From Acidimicrobiia bacterium (GTDB lineage Bacteria; Actinomycetota; Acidimicrobiia; Spongiisociales; ZC4RG35): a stretch of 64,000 nt of DNA. Shown here one piece after another: positions 7,676-15,186 of this stretch. A program made the translations under genes and the position numbers. The notes beneath the pieces are model-generated. The model did no database searches, was not told the origin of the DNA, and saw only the letters and a list, made by a program, of their open reading frames with translations. Where the stretch lies: assembly GCA_013812505.1 (NCBI GenBank), contig JACCTH010000082.1, forward strand, positions 17,242 to 81,241, given 5' to 3'. How positions within the stretch are numbered: the first letter of the stretch is position 1; every line of letters starts with the position of its first letter.

Positions 7676-8691
7676 TGGCAGTCCTCGCCGGCGGCGGCCG
7701 CGGCGAGATCAGTTTCGACTCGGTCTTGGATCTCTGCGTCGAGCCCTGTCGACGAGAGCACCGACGAAAAAAGGTCCGCGGCGGTGTCGGCATCACCCTG
7801 GCCGCACCAAATGATCCGGCCCTTGAGATAAATCGCAAACGCATCGTTGGGAACGAGCTCGAGCCCTCGATCGATCAGCTCGATCCCCAAGTCAGCCTCA
7901 CCGTTGCCGTCAAAGACCATCCAACCGAGCCGGGTGAACGCGTTCGCCGCCTCGTTGGGGGCGGGCTGATTGTCGAGGACGATCTCGTAGTGCCCGAAGG
8001 CTTGCTGGTAATTGCCTTCCTCGAAATACCGGTTGGCGAGAGCGAGGCGCATGCCGTTGATGGCCGGGTTGTCGGCGTTGGCGGCGACGACCGCCTCGAG
8101 GGTCTCGTTCGAAACCGAGTCAGGATCGAAGTCCTCGCCCGCCACCCCGGAAAGGCTCTGATCTTCGGGTCGGGCTTGTTGGAACTGCCCGACCGTGGCG
8201 ACCGCGACGGCTCCCCCCAACACGAGCACCGCCGCCCCCCAGATCCAGCGACGAGAAAGAGTCGGAGAAACTGGCGGTGCGGCGGCAGCCGGCAGAAGAT
8301 CTGCTGGCGCCGCGTGAAAGCGTCGAGCCACCATCGCTGTCCCCACCCCGAGCGCCACGAGCGGCGCCAGCCAGAGCCAGAGCGTTGCCCCCCGCGCCGG
8401 TGGGTTGAGAAGGAGCGAGCCACCGTAGGAGGTGAGCAACTCGTCGATGATCTGCTGATCGGTCAATCCCTCGTCGATGCGCGCCCTCACCAGATCCATC
8501 ATGTTGCGAGCCGTTTCGGAAGGGGAGTCGACGATGGCCTCCCCCTGACAGACCGGGCAGCGGACCTGGCTGCCGATGGCTTGCGCCCGGTCCTCCGCCG
8601 GAGGCGGGGCGGTTACGACCACCATCGCGACGCCGACCGCCAAAAGGGCGAGCACCAACCACGAACCGGTTCGCCGCGAGGGACTAGGCAA
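7672..8691 (-). CDS. ccmH: Cytochrome c maturation protein CcmH with fused C-terminal TPR part (CcmI/CycH-like)
   Basis: The product has an N-terminal signal anchor and then the CcmH domain with its redox pair VRCPVCQGE (Cys45 and Cys48 by the start used here). Two further membrane segments follow and a soluble C-terminal part with TPR-like helices (ALANRYFEEGNYQQAFGHYEIVL). This joins the roles of CcmH, which presents reduced apocytochrome, and CcmI/CycH, which holds the apoprotein. The track starts at 8748, overlapping ccmF by 65 bases. I prefer the TTG at 8691, which overlaps the ccmF stop by eight bases and gives a normal signal anchor, a 339-residue protein. Confidence 0.85.
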   Translation of the reverse strand: MPSPSRRTGSWLVLALLAVGVAMVVVTAPPPAEDRAQAIGSQVRCPVCQGEAIVDSPSETARNMMDLVRARIDEGLTDQQIIDELLTSYGGSLLLNPPARGATLWLWLAPLVALGVGTAMVARRFHAAPADLLPAAAAPPVSPTLSRRWIWGAAVLVLGGAVAVATVGQFQQARPEDQSLSGVAGEDFDPDSVSNETLEAVVAANADNPAINGMRLALANRYFEEGNYQQAFGHYEIVLDNQPAPNEAANAFTRLGWMVFDGNGEADLGIELIDRGLELVPNDAFAIYLKGRIIWCGQGDADTAADLFSSVLSSTGLDAEIQDRVETDLAAAAAGEDCQ

Positions 8692-10687
8692 CGAGGGACG
8701 GCTCCCGTGTGCGGCGACGGGCCGATAGCGACCAGATTCCTCCGGCACCGACGGTGAGCCCTCCCATCCACAGGAGCCAGATCCCCGGCGAGGTGTTCAG
8801 TCGCAACAGGATCCCCTCGCCGTCGATGTTGAGCAGCGTCAAGTAGAGATCCCCCTTCCAGGTCGAGTGCACGGCCGGAGTGGTGATCCCAGAGGTGTCG
8901 GCGCCGAAGTAGTTGGCCCGCGGGGCCAGTTCGGTGACCGGGTTGCCTGCCCGATCGGCAACCGCAATCGTCGCACCTTGGACCCGCCGATTGGGTTCGG
9001 TGAAGAGGAAGGGCGACCGGTACGTGAGCTCGTATCCGCCGAAGTCGACGGTGTCACCGGGAGCCATGGTGACATCGGTCTGCAAACCGAGATTTGCGGC
9101 TAAGGCGAGCCCGATCACCGTCAGAGCCACCCCGCAATGCGAGAGCTGACCGGCCCAGAACGAGGGCTCACTCGTCAGCTGCCGCCGCACCCCGGCGAAG
9201 AGAGGCTCGCCGCGGATTGCCGAGCTCTTCGCCGATCGCTCGACGAGATTGGTGACGGCGACCGCGATCACGTAGGTGCCGATCACCACGGCGAGCACCA
9301 CATAACCGAGACGGCTGATGGTGACTGCGGCGATCAGACCAGTGAACAAGGCGATCCCGACCGGCAGCCGAAGACGGTCAGCGACCGCCACCGGGTCGGC
9401 TTGGCGCCAGGGAAGCAACGGGCCCACCCCCATGGCAAGCAACAAGCCGAAGCTTAAGGGCACCGCCAGCCGGTTGAAGAACGGCTCGCCCACCGATACC
9501 CGAGCGCCGGTCACGGCTTCGAGGACGATTGGATAGAGGGTTCCCGCCACGACCACGAACGCGTAGACACATAGAAGCAAGTTGTTGAGTAGGAAGCCGC
9601 CTTCCCTGCTTACCAAGGTCTCGAGGCGGGCTGCCCGGTCAAGCATCGGGACCCGGGCTGCAAAGAGCGTCAATGAACCAACCAAGACCAGGAAGAGGAA
9701 GCCCAACAGCACCGGCCCGATGGCCGACTGCGTGAACGAGTGGACCGACGCGACTGTCCCCGATCGGGTGAGGAAAGTACCGAGAATCGTCAGGGCAAAC
9801 GCGGTGATGACCAGCACAAAATTCCAGGATTGCAAAGCCTGGCGACGCAGTTGGACGAGCGAGGAGTGGAGAAAAGCGGTGGCGATCAACCACGGCATGA
9901 ACGAGGCGTTCTCGACCGGGTCCCACGCCCAATAGCCACCCCACGACAAAACTTCATAAGCCCACCAGGCGCCAAGCACGATGCCCATCGAGAGGAAAGT
10001 CCAGGCAAGGAGGCTCGATCGACGGCTGAGCCGCAGCCAGTCGGTGCCGGGCTGGCCAAGGGCGAGGGCGCTGATCGCGTAGGCGAAGGGAACCGTGAGC
10101 CCGACATAACCGAGATAGAGCATCGGAGGATGCACCGCCATCAGGATGTGGTTCTGCAGGAGCGGGTTCGGACCGGGGCCATTTGGTGGGGCAATCGCGG
10201 CCGCCCAAGGAAACGGGCTCGAAGCGACACAGCCGTTGGCTACGGCGTCAACACAGATGCGGAAGGGATCGGCGACCGTGAGTTGGAGCCCGAAGAAGAA
10301 GATCCCGACTGCCCCCATCACTGCCATGGCGCCCGCCCCGAGACGGCTGGGTTCGCGCAAGTAACGCCGGAGGACGCCCCAGGTGAAGACGGCAAGGACC
10401 AAACCCCAAAGCACGATTGAACCTTCGAGGGCGGCCCAGCCGGTTGCCAGGTTGAACGGGAAAGGAGTGTCGCGGGAATGATGGTTAGCGACGTACTCCA
10501 AGGTGAAGTCGTTGGCGAGGAGGGCAGCTTCCAGGGCGAGAAAGGCGACCCCGCCGCCGATGAGGACAAAACGAGCGGCGACCTTCAGTGACGAGGGCTC
10601 GGCTCGGCGCCTAGTCCCGTGCCACACCAACGCGACCGAGCCACCCAGGGCGATGAGGATGCCGAGCAAACCGGCGAAAGCGAACAT
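8684..10687 (-). CDS. ccmF: Cytochrome c heme lyase subunit CcmF
   Basis: This 667-residue polytopic membrane protein carries the heme-handling tryptophan-rich WWD segment WGGYWAWDPVENASFMPWL and the conserved histidine regions HPPMLYLGYVG and LHSSLVQLRR. CcmF receives heme from holo-CcmE and, with CcmH, attaches it to the CxxCH motif of apocytochrome c. Length is as expected for the family. It lies between ccmE and ccmH in the minus-strand operon. Confidence 0.95.
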   Translation of the reverse strand: MFAFAGLLGILIALGGSVALVWHGTRRRAEPSSLKVAARFVLIGGGVAFLALEAALLANDFTLEYVANHHSRDTPFPFNLATGWAALEGSIVLWGLVLAVFTWGVLRRYLREPSRLGAGAMAVMGAVGIFFFGLQLTVADPFRICVDAVANGCVASSPFPWAAAIAPPNGPGPNPLLQNHILMAVHPPMLYLGYVGLTVPFAYAISALALGQPGTDWLRLSRRSSLLAWTFLSMGIVLGAWWAYEVLSWGGYWAWDPVENASFMPWLIATAFLHSSLVQLRRQALQSWNFVLVITAFALTILGTFLTRSGTVASVHSFTQSAIGPVLLGFLFLVLVGSLTLFAARVPMLDRAARLETLVSREGGFLLNNLLLCVYAFVVVAGTLYPIVLEAVTGARVSVGEPFFNRLAVPLSFGLLLAMGVGPLLPWRQADPVAVADRLRLPVGIALFTGLIAAVTISRLGYVVLAVVIGTYVIAVAVTNLVERSAKSSAIRGEPLFAGVRRQLTSEPSFWAGQLSHCGVALTVIGLALAANLGLQTDVTMAPGDTVDFGGYELTYRSPFLFTEPNRRVQGATIAVADRAGNPVTELAPRANYFGADTSGITTPAVHSTWKGDLYLTLLNIDGEGILLRLNTSPGIWLLWMGGLTVGAGGIWSLSARRRTREPSLVA

Positions 10688-10713
10688 CTAGGAGAGATTC
10701 ATCAAGTACGAGC

Positions 10714-11121
10714 TCACGGCGTTTCCGGCGGCTGGTAATTCTCGTCATGGCGCACCACGGCGAGGCTGGCATCGAAGAGCCAGGTGCCATCGGTCAGGGA
10801 CCGCCAGTGGCCCTCGACCACGACCCCTATGCCCTCGGCAAAGAGGGGTGGGGTGGCGGGTGGGGTCAGCGCAACTTCCACGGTTTCGGCTCCATCGGTG
10901 ACACTGAAGCGTTTGACGTCGCCATCCTCGCTCAAAGATCCATCCACCACCTGGCCGCCAAGGCGGAACCGCGATAACTCACCGGTGACCGATCGCTGAG
11001 CGACCGCCTCCGACGGCGTTAGGTAGTAGGTGAGGTTGTCGCCGATGCTGGTGACAACCAAGCCGACCACCGTCGCCGCCACCAATGCGAGGGCGGGCCA
11101 GAGAAACTTCCGGTAGGGCAT
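10714..11121 (-). CDS. ccmE: Heme chaperone CcmE
   Basis: This 135-residue protein has one N-terminal membrane helix (7-25) and a small beta-barrel domain outside the membrane. The heme-binding motif HDENY is at 125-129; His125 forms the covalent bond to heme and Tyr129 is the usual partner. CcmE carries heme from CcmC to CcmF. It follows the tiny ccmD gene by three bases. Confidence 0.94.
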   Translation of the reverse strand: MPYRKFLWPALALVAATVVGLVVTSIGDNLTYYLTPSEAVAQRSVTGELSRFRLGGQVVDGSLSEDGDVKRFSVTDGAETVEVALTPPATPPLFAEGIGVVVEGHWRSLTDGTWLFDASLAVVRHDENYQPPETP

Positions 11122-11124
11122 CGC

Positions 11125-11226
11125 TCAGGTGCGGCGGCGGAGCCGCAGGAGCAAGCGGCCTACGTACCAGACGAGCAGGCCATAGGTGATCGCGTAGGCG
11201 ATGCCGACGACAACCCCTTCAGGCAT
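11125..11226 (-). CDS. ccmD: CcmD-like 33-residue membrane peptide
   Basis: This gene is too short for the ORF track. The ATG at 11226 follows a GGAGG sequence at good spacing and overlaps the ccmC stop by eight bases. The product, MPEGVVVGIAYAITYGLLVW then a short basic tail ending RLRRRT, is a single membrane helix with a positive cytoplasmic end. That topology and the place between ccmC and ccmE match CcmD, which helps release holo-CcmE from CcmABC. Confidence 0.82.
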   Translation of the reverse strand: MPEGVVVGIAYAITYGLLVWYVGRLLLRLRRRT

Positions 11227-11950
11227 CTCCCCAACCTCCGGCTGCCTGCGATTTGGGAGCAATCACAGCCGTGCCCGCGATGGGGCTGGTCGCCCGGGCT
11301 TCGGACTCGACTCGGGCCAGGATCATGCGGGTGAGCAAGAGGCTGAAGTAGATCATGTTGAAGGCGACCAGGTTGACGAGCAGCGCACGCAACATCGGCG
11401 GTGCCATCGTCGTCCCGTCAGGCCGGATGCTCTGGGTCTGGTGAAGGCTGCGGAAGAGGTTCACCGAGAAGTAAACCAGAGGGACTTGCACTACCGCCAC
11501 GATCCCCAGGATCGAGGCACGGTTGGCCGCCACCACCGGGTTGACGTTGAACCGCCGCAGCGCCAGATAGCCGCAGTAGACGAGGAACATCACCGCGGTC
11601 GAGGCCATGCGCGGGTCGGCCCAGTCGAAGAACACTCCCCAGACCGGGCGGCCCCATATGGCGCCCGTGAGCAGGGCCAAGCCGGTGAAGAGGACGCCGA
11701 TCTCTGCCGACGAAGCCGCCAGGCGATCCCACCAGAGGTTCTTTCGTATTCGCCAACCGATTGATCCGAGCGCGGTGATCCCGAAGGCGAGAAAAGCCAG
11801 CCACGCAGTCGGCACGTGGATATAGAGGATGCGGGCGTAGGTGCGTTGGACTGCGTCCGGGGGAGCAGTGAGGGCCAAGAGAAGGCCGAGCCCGACCGCC
11901 AGGAGGGTCAAACCGAAAAGCAGCTTGTGCCCAACTTTGAACCTGGTCAT
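11219..11950 (-). CDS. ccmC: Heme-handling membrane protein CcmC
   Basis: CcmC loads heme onto CcmE together with the CcmAB ATPase. The 243-residue product has six hydrophobic segments and the conserved entry RILYIHVPTAW with its heme-ligand histidine. The second histidine is in SLHQTQSI. The WWD region is unusual: it reads WGVFFDWADPRMAS where most CcmC proteins have WGTWWxWDARLTS. The track ORF begins far upstream in another gene; the ATG at 11950 overlaps ccmB as ATGA. Confidence 0.9.
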   Translation of the reverse strand: MTRFKVGHKLLFGLTLLAVGLGLLLALTAPPDAVQRTYARILYIHVPTAWLAFLAFGITALGSIGWRIRKNLWWDRLAASSAEIGVLFTGLALLTGAIWGRPVWGVFFDWADPRMASTAVMFLVYCGYLALRRFNVNPVVAANRASILGIVAVVQVPLVYFSVNLFRSLHQTQSIRPDGTTMAPPMLRALLVNLVAFNMIYFSLLLTRMILARVESEARATSPIAGTAVIAPKSQAAGGWGDA

Positions 11951-12630
11951 CCGAGGGTCTCCTCGAGGGGTCTTGCGGTCAACACGCCGGCGATGATTCC
12001 GATGAGGTCGATGAGGACCAGAACCAGCACCCAGGTGAGGATACCGCCCGGCCGGAGTTGGCCAGAAACTGTCGCCGCTTGGCCGACCTGAGCGGCGGCC
12101 ACGACGAGGGGGATCGCCAGCGGCCCGACGAGGAGGGCCGCGATGGCTCCACGGGACCGCAAGCCGATCGTCAGGTCGGAGATCACGGTTGCAATCACTG
12201 CCAGTCCGATCGCGAAGAGCAATACGCCGGCCCCCAACCAATGGGCCGCCGCGATCGGCGGTGGTGAAAAAAGAACGATCGTCCCCAACAGGCTGATCGT
12301 CATGAGCAGCACCAGCAGGATCAGGTTGGCCAGGAACCGGCCGAAGAATGCCGACGCCGGATCGATCCCGGACAGCCGTACCTGGTCGGTGACGGCCCGG
12401 ACGTGACCGGTCGCCTGCCGCCACGCAATCTGTCCACCAAAGAGGAGAGAGATCATCCAGAAGGCGGCGAAGCCAACCCGGCTGGTGGTGGCTTGATCGA
12501 TGCCCAGCGCGATCGGCAGGACGAGAAGCGCGGCGAGCGCGAATGGCGTGACCAAGCCAACAACTTCGGCCGCCCGACGCTCTACCGCGAGCTCGTGGCG
12601 AACGATCAGAAGGATGTGGTGAAGGTTCAT
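11947..12630 (-). CDS. ccmB: Heme exporter/CcmE-release ABC transporter, membrane subunit CcmB
   Basis: This 227-residue protein has six membrane helices and family-like stretches (RQATGHVRAVTDQVRLSGIDPASAFFGRFLAN; LTIGLRSRGAIAALLVGPLAIPLVVAAA). With CcmA and CcmC it forms the ATP-driven complex that releases heme-loaded CcmE. The first 34 residues of the track ORF lie inside ccmA in another frame. The ATG at 12630 overlaps the ccmA stop by four bases. Confidence 0.93.
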   Translation of the reverse strand: MNLHHILLIVRHELAVERRAAEVVGLVTPFALAALLVLPIALGIDQATTSRVGFAAFWMISLLFGGQIAWRQATGHVRAVTDQVRLSGIDPASAFFGRFLANLILLVLLMTISLLGTIVLFSPPPIAAAHWLGAGVLLFAIGLAVIATVISDLTIGLRSRGAIAALLVGPLAIPLVVAAAQVGQAATVSGQLRPGGILTWVLVLVLIDLIGIIAGVLTARPLEETLG

Positions 12631-13268
12631 CGCAGGACCCCGCCATCGAGATAGTGGATACGAGTCGAGGTTTCGGCGAGGTTGGACGCGTCGTGAGAAA
12701 CCACGACCGCGGCGCCGTCGCGCTCCAAACACGCCTCAATCGCGGCTGCGACCAGGGGGCGGGCGTCCTGGTCGAGGCCGTCGGTGGGCTCGTCGAGCAA
12801 CAACAAGTCGGGCGAGTGGAGGAAGAGCCGGGCAAGGTCGGCTCGGCGCAGCATGCCCGCCGAACAGTCGATCGCCCGTCGATCCATAGCTCCCTTCAAC
12901 CCGACCGTCTCGAGGACCTCTTCGGCCGACTTAGTTGATCCGCTGCGCAGCCGAGCGTGAAAACGGAGGTTGTCGAGCAGGCTCAGCTCCGGGGCGAGGG
13001 CCGGCTCGTGTCCCAGCAAACCGATTCGGGGGCGAATGTTCCGTACCCCCGGCCCTCCCAGCGCCTCGCCGAGCACCTCCCCTTCACCGCGGTCGGGGGG
13101 GCGGAGCGTGGCCAGGACGCGCAGCAAAGTCGTCTTCCCCGAACCGTTGGGGCCGGAGATCCCGACGCATTCCCGGGGCGCGACTTCCATGCTGGCCGAG
13201 GCCACGATGGGAACCAGGCCGGCAGAGACCGCCACCTCGCGCAGCCGGAGCAATGTCTTGGTCGCCAC
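12627..13268 (-). CDS. ccmA: Cytochrome c maturation ATPase CcmA
   Basis: This 213-residue ABC ATPase is the first gene of the ccm operon. It shows Walker A GPNGSGKTT, a signature region CSAGMLRRADLARL that departs from LSGGQ in the way known for CcmA, Walker B LLLLDEPTDGLD and H-loop SHD. ATP hydrolysis drives release of holo-CcmE. It starts with GTG only 23 bases from the divergent pyruvate kinase gene; a TAGCTT box lies seven bases before its start codon. Confidence 0.93.
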   Translation of the reverse strand: MATKTLLRLREVAVSAGLVPIVASASMEVAPRECVGISGPNGSGKTTLLRVLATLRPPDRGEGEVLGEALGGPGVRNIRPRIGLLGHEPALAPELSLLDNLRFHARLRSGSTKSAEEVLETVGLKGAMDRRAIDCSAGMLRRADLARLFLHSPDLLLLDEPTDGLDQDARPLVAAAIEACLERDGAAVVVSHDASNLAETSTRIHYLDGGVLR

Positions 13269-13275
13269 ACGACCA

Positions 13276-13285
13276 AAGCTACATT
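13276..13285. promoter_or_regulatory. Overlapping divergent -10 boxes of ccmA and pyk
   Basis: Within the 23-base gap, TAGCTT on the minus strand is seven bases before the ccmA start, and TACATT on the plus strand is six bases before the pyk start. Both fit leaderless transcription, and the boxes share two bases, so the two promoters could compete. Confidence 0.45.
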
Positions 13286-13291
13286 CGACTC

Positions 13292-14752
13292 GTGGAGCGT
13301 TACACGAAGATCGTCGCCACCATCGGACCGGCGGTCGCGAGCCCCGAAGGGGTGATGAGCCTGATCGAGGCCGGCATCGATGTCGCCCGGCTCAACTTCT
13401 CCCATGGCGACCACGAGGTCCACCAGCGTTATGCCGAATGGGTCCGAGCCGGCGCCGCTGCCACCGGACGCAACGTCGCGTTGCTACAAGACGTCCAAGG
13501 TCCCAAGTTGCGAGTGGGCTCCTTTCCCGGCGGGAGCCTGGTCCTGTCGCCGGGGTCGACCGTTCGTTGTTTTCAGGGCCGCATGCTGTCGGAGGAGCCC
13601 GACAAAATCTTCGTCGACTACCCCTACCTCCTCGAAGACGTCGACGTTGGGGAAGACCTGCTCCTCGCCGATGGGCTTATCCACCTGGTCGCCACCGCCA
13701 AAAAGGAGGACCATCTCGAGGCGAGAGTTGTCGTTGGCGGGCCGCTGGGCGATGGAAAAGGGGTTGCTTTCCCTCGCACCAATCTGCGGATGGCGGCAAT
13801 CACCGAGAAAGACGAGCTCGACTTGAAGTTTGGGGTGGAGCTGGGAGTGGACTGGGTAGCCGCCTCCTTTGTCCGCAACGCCAGCGACGTTCGCCGGGTA
13901 AAGGAGCTGGCGGGCTCGGCCCCGGTGATCGCCAAGATCGAGCTCGCCGCTGCCTATGAGAATCTCGACGAGATCCTCACCGAAGCCGATGGGGTGATGG
14001 TGGCCCGCGGCGATCTCGGGGTGCAGCTGCCTTTGGAACGGATCCCGTTGATCCAGGCCGACATCCTCCGGCGGGCGAACGCGGCTGGGACGATCACGAT
14101 CACCGCCACCGAGATGCTCGAGTCGATGACCCACTCGTCGCGCCCGACCCGGGCCGAGGTCACCGATGTCGCCAACGCGGTGCTAGCCGGCACCGATGCG
14201 GTGATGCTCTCAGCCGAGACCGCGGCAGGCGCTCATCCCCGGGCGGCAGTCGAGGCCATGGCCCGCATTTGCGCAACGGTGGAAAGCGAAACGTCGAAGA
14301 ACACGGTGGTGCAGTCGTACCTCAACCAACAGGCGGCGGTGGCGTCAGCGATCGCCCAAGCCGCGGTCGATGCCGCCGCCAACCTCTCCTGCGACACCAT
14401 CGTTGCCTTCACCGAGTCGGGCTCGACTGCCCGCTTGCTTTCAAAGTATCGGCCCAACGCCCGCATCGTCGGTTTCACCCCGGTTGAGACCACCCGCCGA
14501 CGAATGGCGCTCTATCGGGGGGTGGTGGCCTACCCGTTCGAGCGCCGCGACTACACCGACCACATGATCGCCGCCGCCGAGAAGTTCCTCGAGAAAGAGA
14601 AGCTTTCGAAGCGGGGTGACACCGTGGTGATGGTGGCGGGGATACCCCCTAACCAACAGGCCGCGACCAACCTGCTCAAGATCCATGTGATCGGCGACCG
14701 CGACGGCGGGATGGTCTCCCAGCGATCAGGCCGAATGTCGCCGGAGAAATAG
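13292..14752 (+). CDS. pyk: Pyruvate kinase
   Basis: This 486-residue enzyme makes pyruvate and ATP from phosphoenolpyruvate and ADP. Landmarks in order are KIVATIGPA at the N-terminus, RLNFSHGDH, LLQDVQGPKLRVG, the active-site lysine region VIAKIELAAAYENLDEI, VMVARGDLGVQLPLERIP, TATEMLESM and the stretch RAEVTDVANAVLAGTDAVMLSAET. A C-terminal allosteric-type domain follows (ESGSTARLLSKYRP). The track ORF starts 119 codons too early inside the antisense of ccmA; GTG at 13292 gives the family N-terminus. Confidence 0.94.
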   Translation: MERYTKIVATIGPAVASPEGVMSLIEAGIDVARLNFSHGDHEVHQRYAEWVRAGAAATGRNVALLQDVQGPKLRVGSFPGGSLVLSPGSTVRCFQGRMLSEEPDKIFVDYPYLLEDVDVGEDLLLADGLIHLVATAKKEDHLEARVVVGGPLGDGKGVAFPRTNLRMAAITEKDELDLKFGVELGVDWVAASFVRNASDVRRVKELAGSAPVIAKIELAAAYENLDEILTEADGVMVARGDLGVQLPLERIPLIQADILRRANAAGTITITATEMLESMTHSSRPTRAEVTDVANAVLAGTDAVMLSAETAAGAHPRAAVEAMARICATVESETSKNTVVQSYLNQQAAVASAIAQAAVDAAANLSCDTIVAFTESGSTARLLSKYRPNARIVGFTPVETTRRRMALYRGVVAYPFERRDYTDHMIAAAEKFLEKEKLSKRGDTVVMVAGIPPNQQAATNLLKIHVIGDRDGGMVSQRSGRMSPEK

Positions 14753-14791
14753 ACCCGAAGGCCGGAAGATCGGAAGATCGGAAGAGGAAGA
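14752..14791 (+). repeat. Short GAAGATCGGAAGA-type tandem repeat, left of the orphan gene
   Basis: Directly after the pyk stop the sequence repeats GGAAGATC units (GACCCGAAGGCCGGAAGATC and on). A related array in the opposite orientation lies at 15110-15186, on the other side of the small orphan gene. Confidence 0.6.
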
Positions 14792-14792
14792 C

Positions 14793-15104
14793 TCAGTCGG
14801 GGTAAAAGCGGAAGAAGGTCGAAATCGCGTCGGTAGATTGCGAAATTGACGACTCGTCCCACCCGCCGGTGCGGCGCAACGCGACTGTGTTCGACATCAC
14901 ATAGATGTGATTGATCGCTGGATCAACCTCGAACAGACGAACGGCCAGCTGTCCCGGGAACGTCGCCGGGTTCTCGGGAGCCGCGGAGTAAGTCTCCCCG
15001 TCCTGTCCCGAAAAGGACCTGTCCGCGTTGACCATGAGCACGTCGTCAACCTCAGAATGGTCGATGATGCCGATCGTTTGACCCATGCGACCGATGGTAC
15101 CCAT
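14793..15104 (-). CDS. Small protein of unknown function
   Basis: The 103-residue product (or 97 from the second Met) reads MGTIGRMGQTIGIIDHSEVDDVLMV and ends STFFRFYPD. It has no signal peptide or membrane segment and looks like a compact alpha/beta protein with many acidic residues. The 298-residue track ORF is mostly antisense to the VanW gene and repeat DNA. I do not recognise a family. It lies between two inverted arrays of short repeats, downstream of the VanW gene on the same strand. Confidence 0.6.
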   Translation of the reverse strand: MGTIGRMGQTIGIIDHSEVDDVLMVNADRSFSGQDGETYSAAPENPATFPGQLAVRLFEVDPAINHIYVMSNTVALRRTGGWDESSISQSTDAISTFFRFYPD

Positions 15105-15109
15105 CTCCG

Positions 15110-15186
15110 TTTCGGGTCTTCCGATCTTCGGGTCTCTCGAGCCTTCGGCTCTTGAGTCTTCGGGCCTTGAGTCTTCGGGTCTTATC
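15110..15186 (-). repeat. Short GAAGAC(C/T)-type tandem repeat, right of the orphan gene
   Basis: Read on the minus strand the array runs as units such as CCGAAGACTCAAGG and CCGAAGATCGGAAGACC. It includes a small hairpin GAGCC-TTC-GGCTC. It fills the gap between the VanW stop and the orphan gene and matches the array at 14752 in inverted orientation. Confidence 0.65.
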
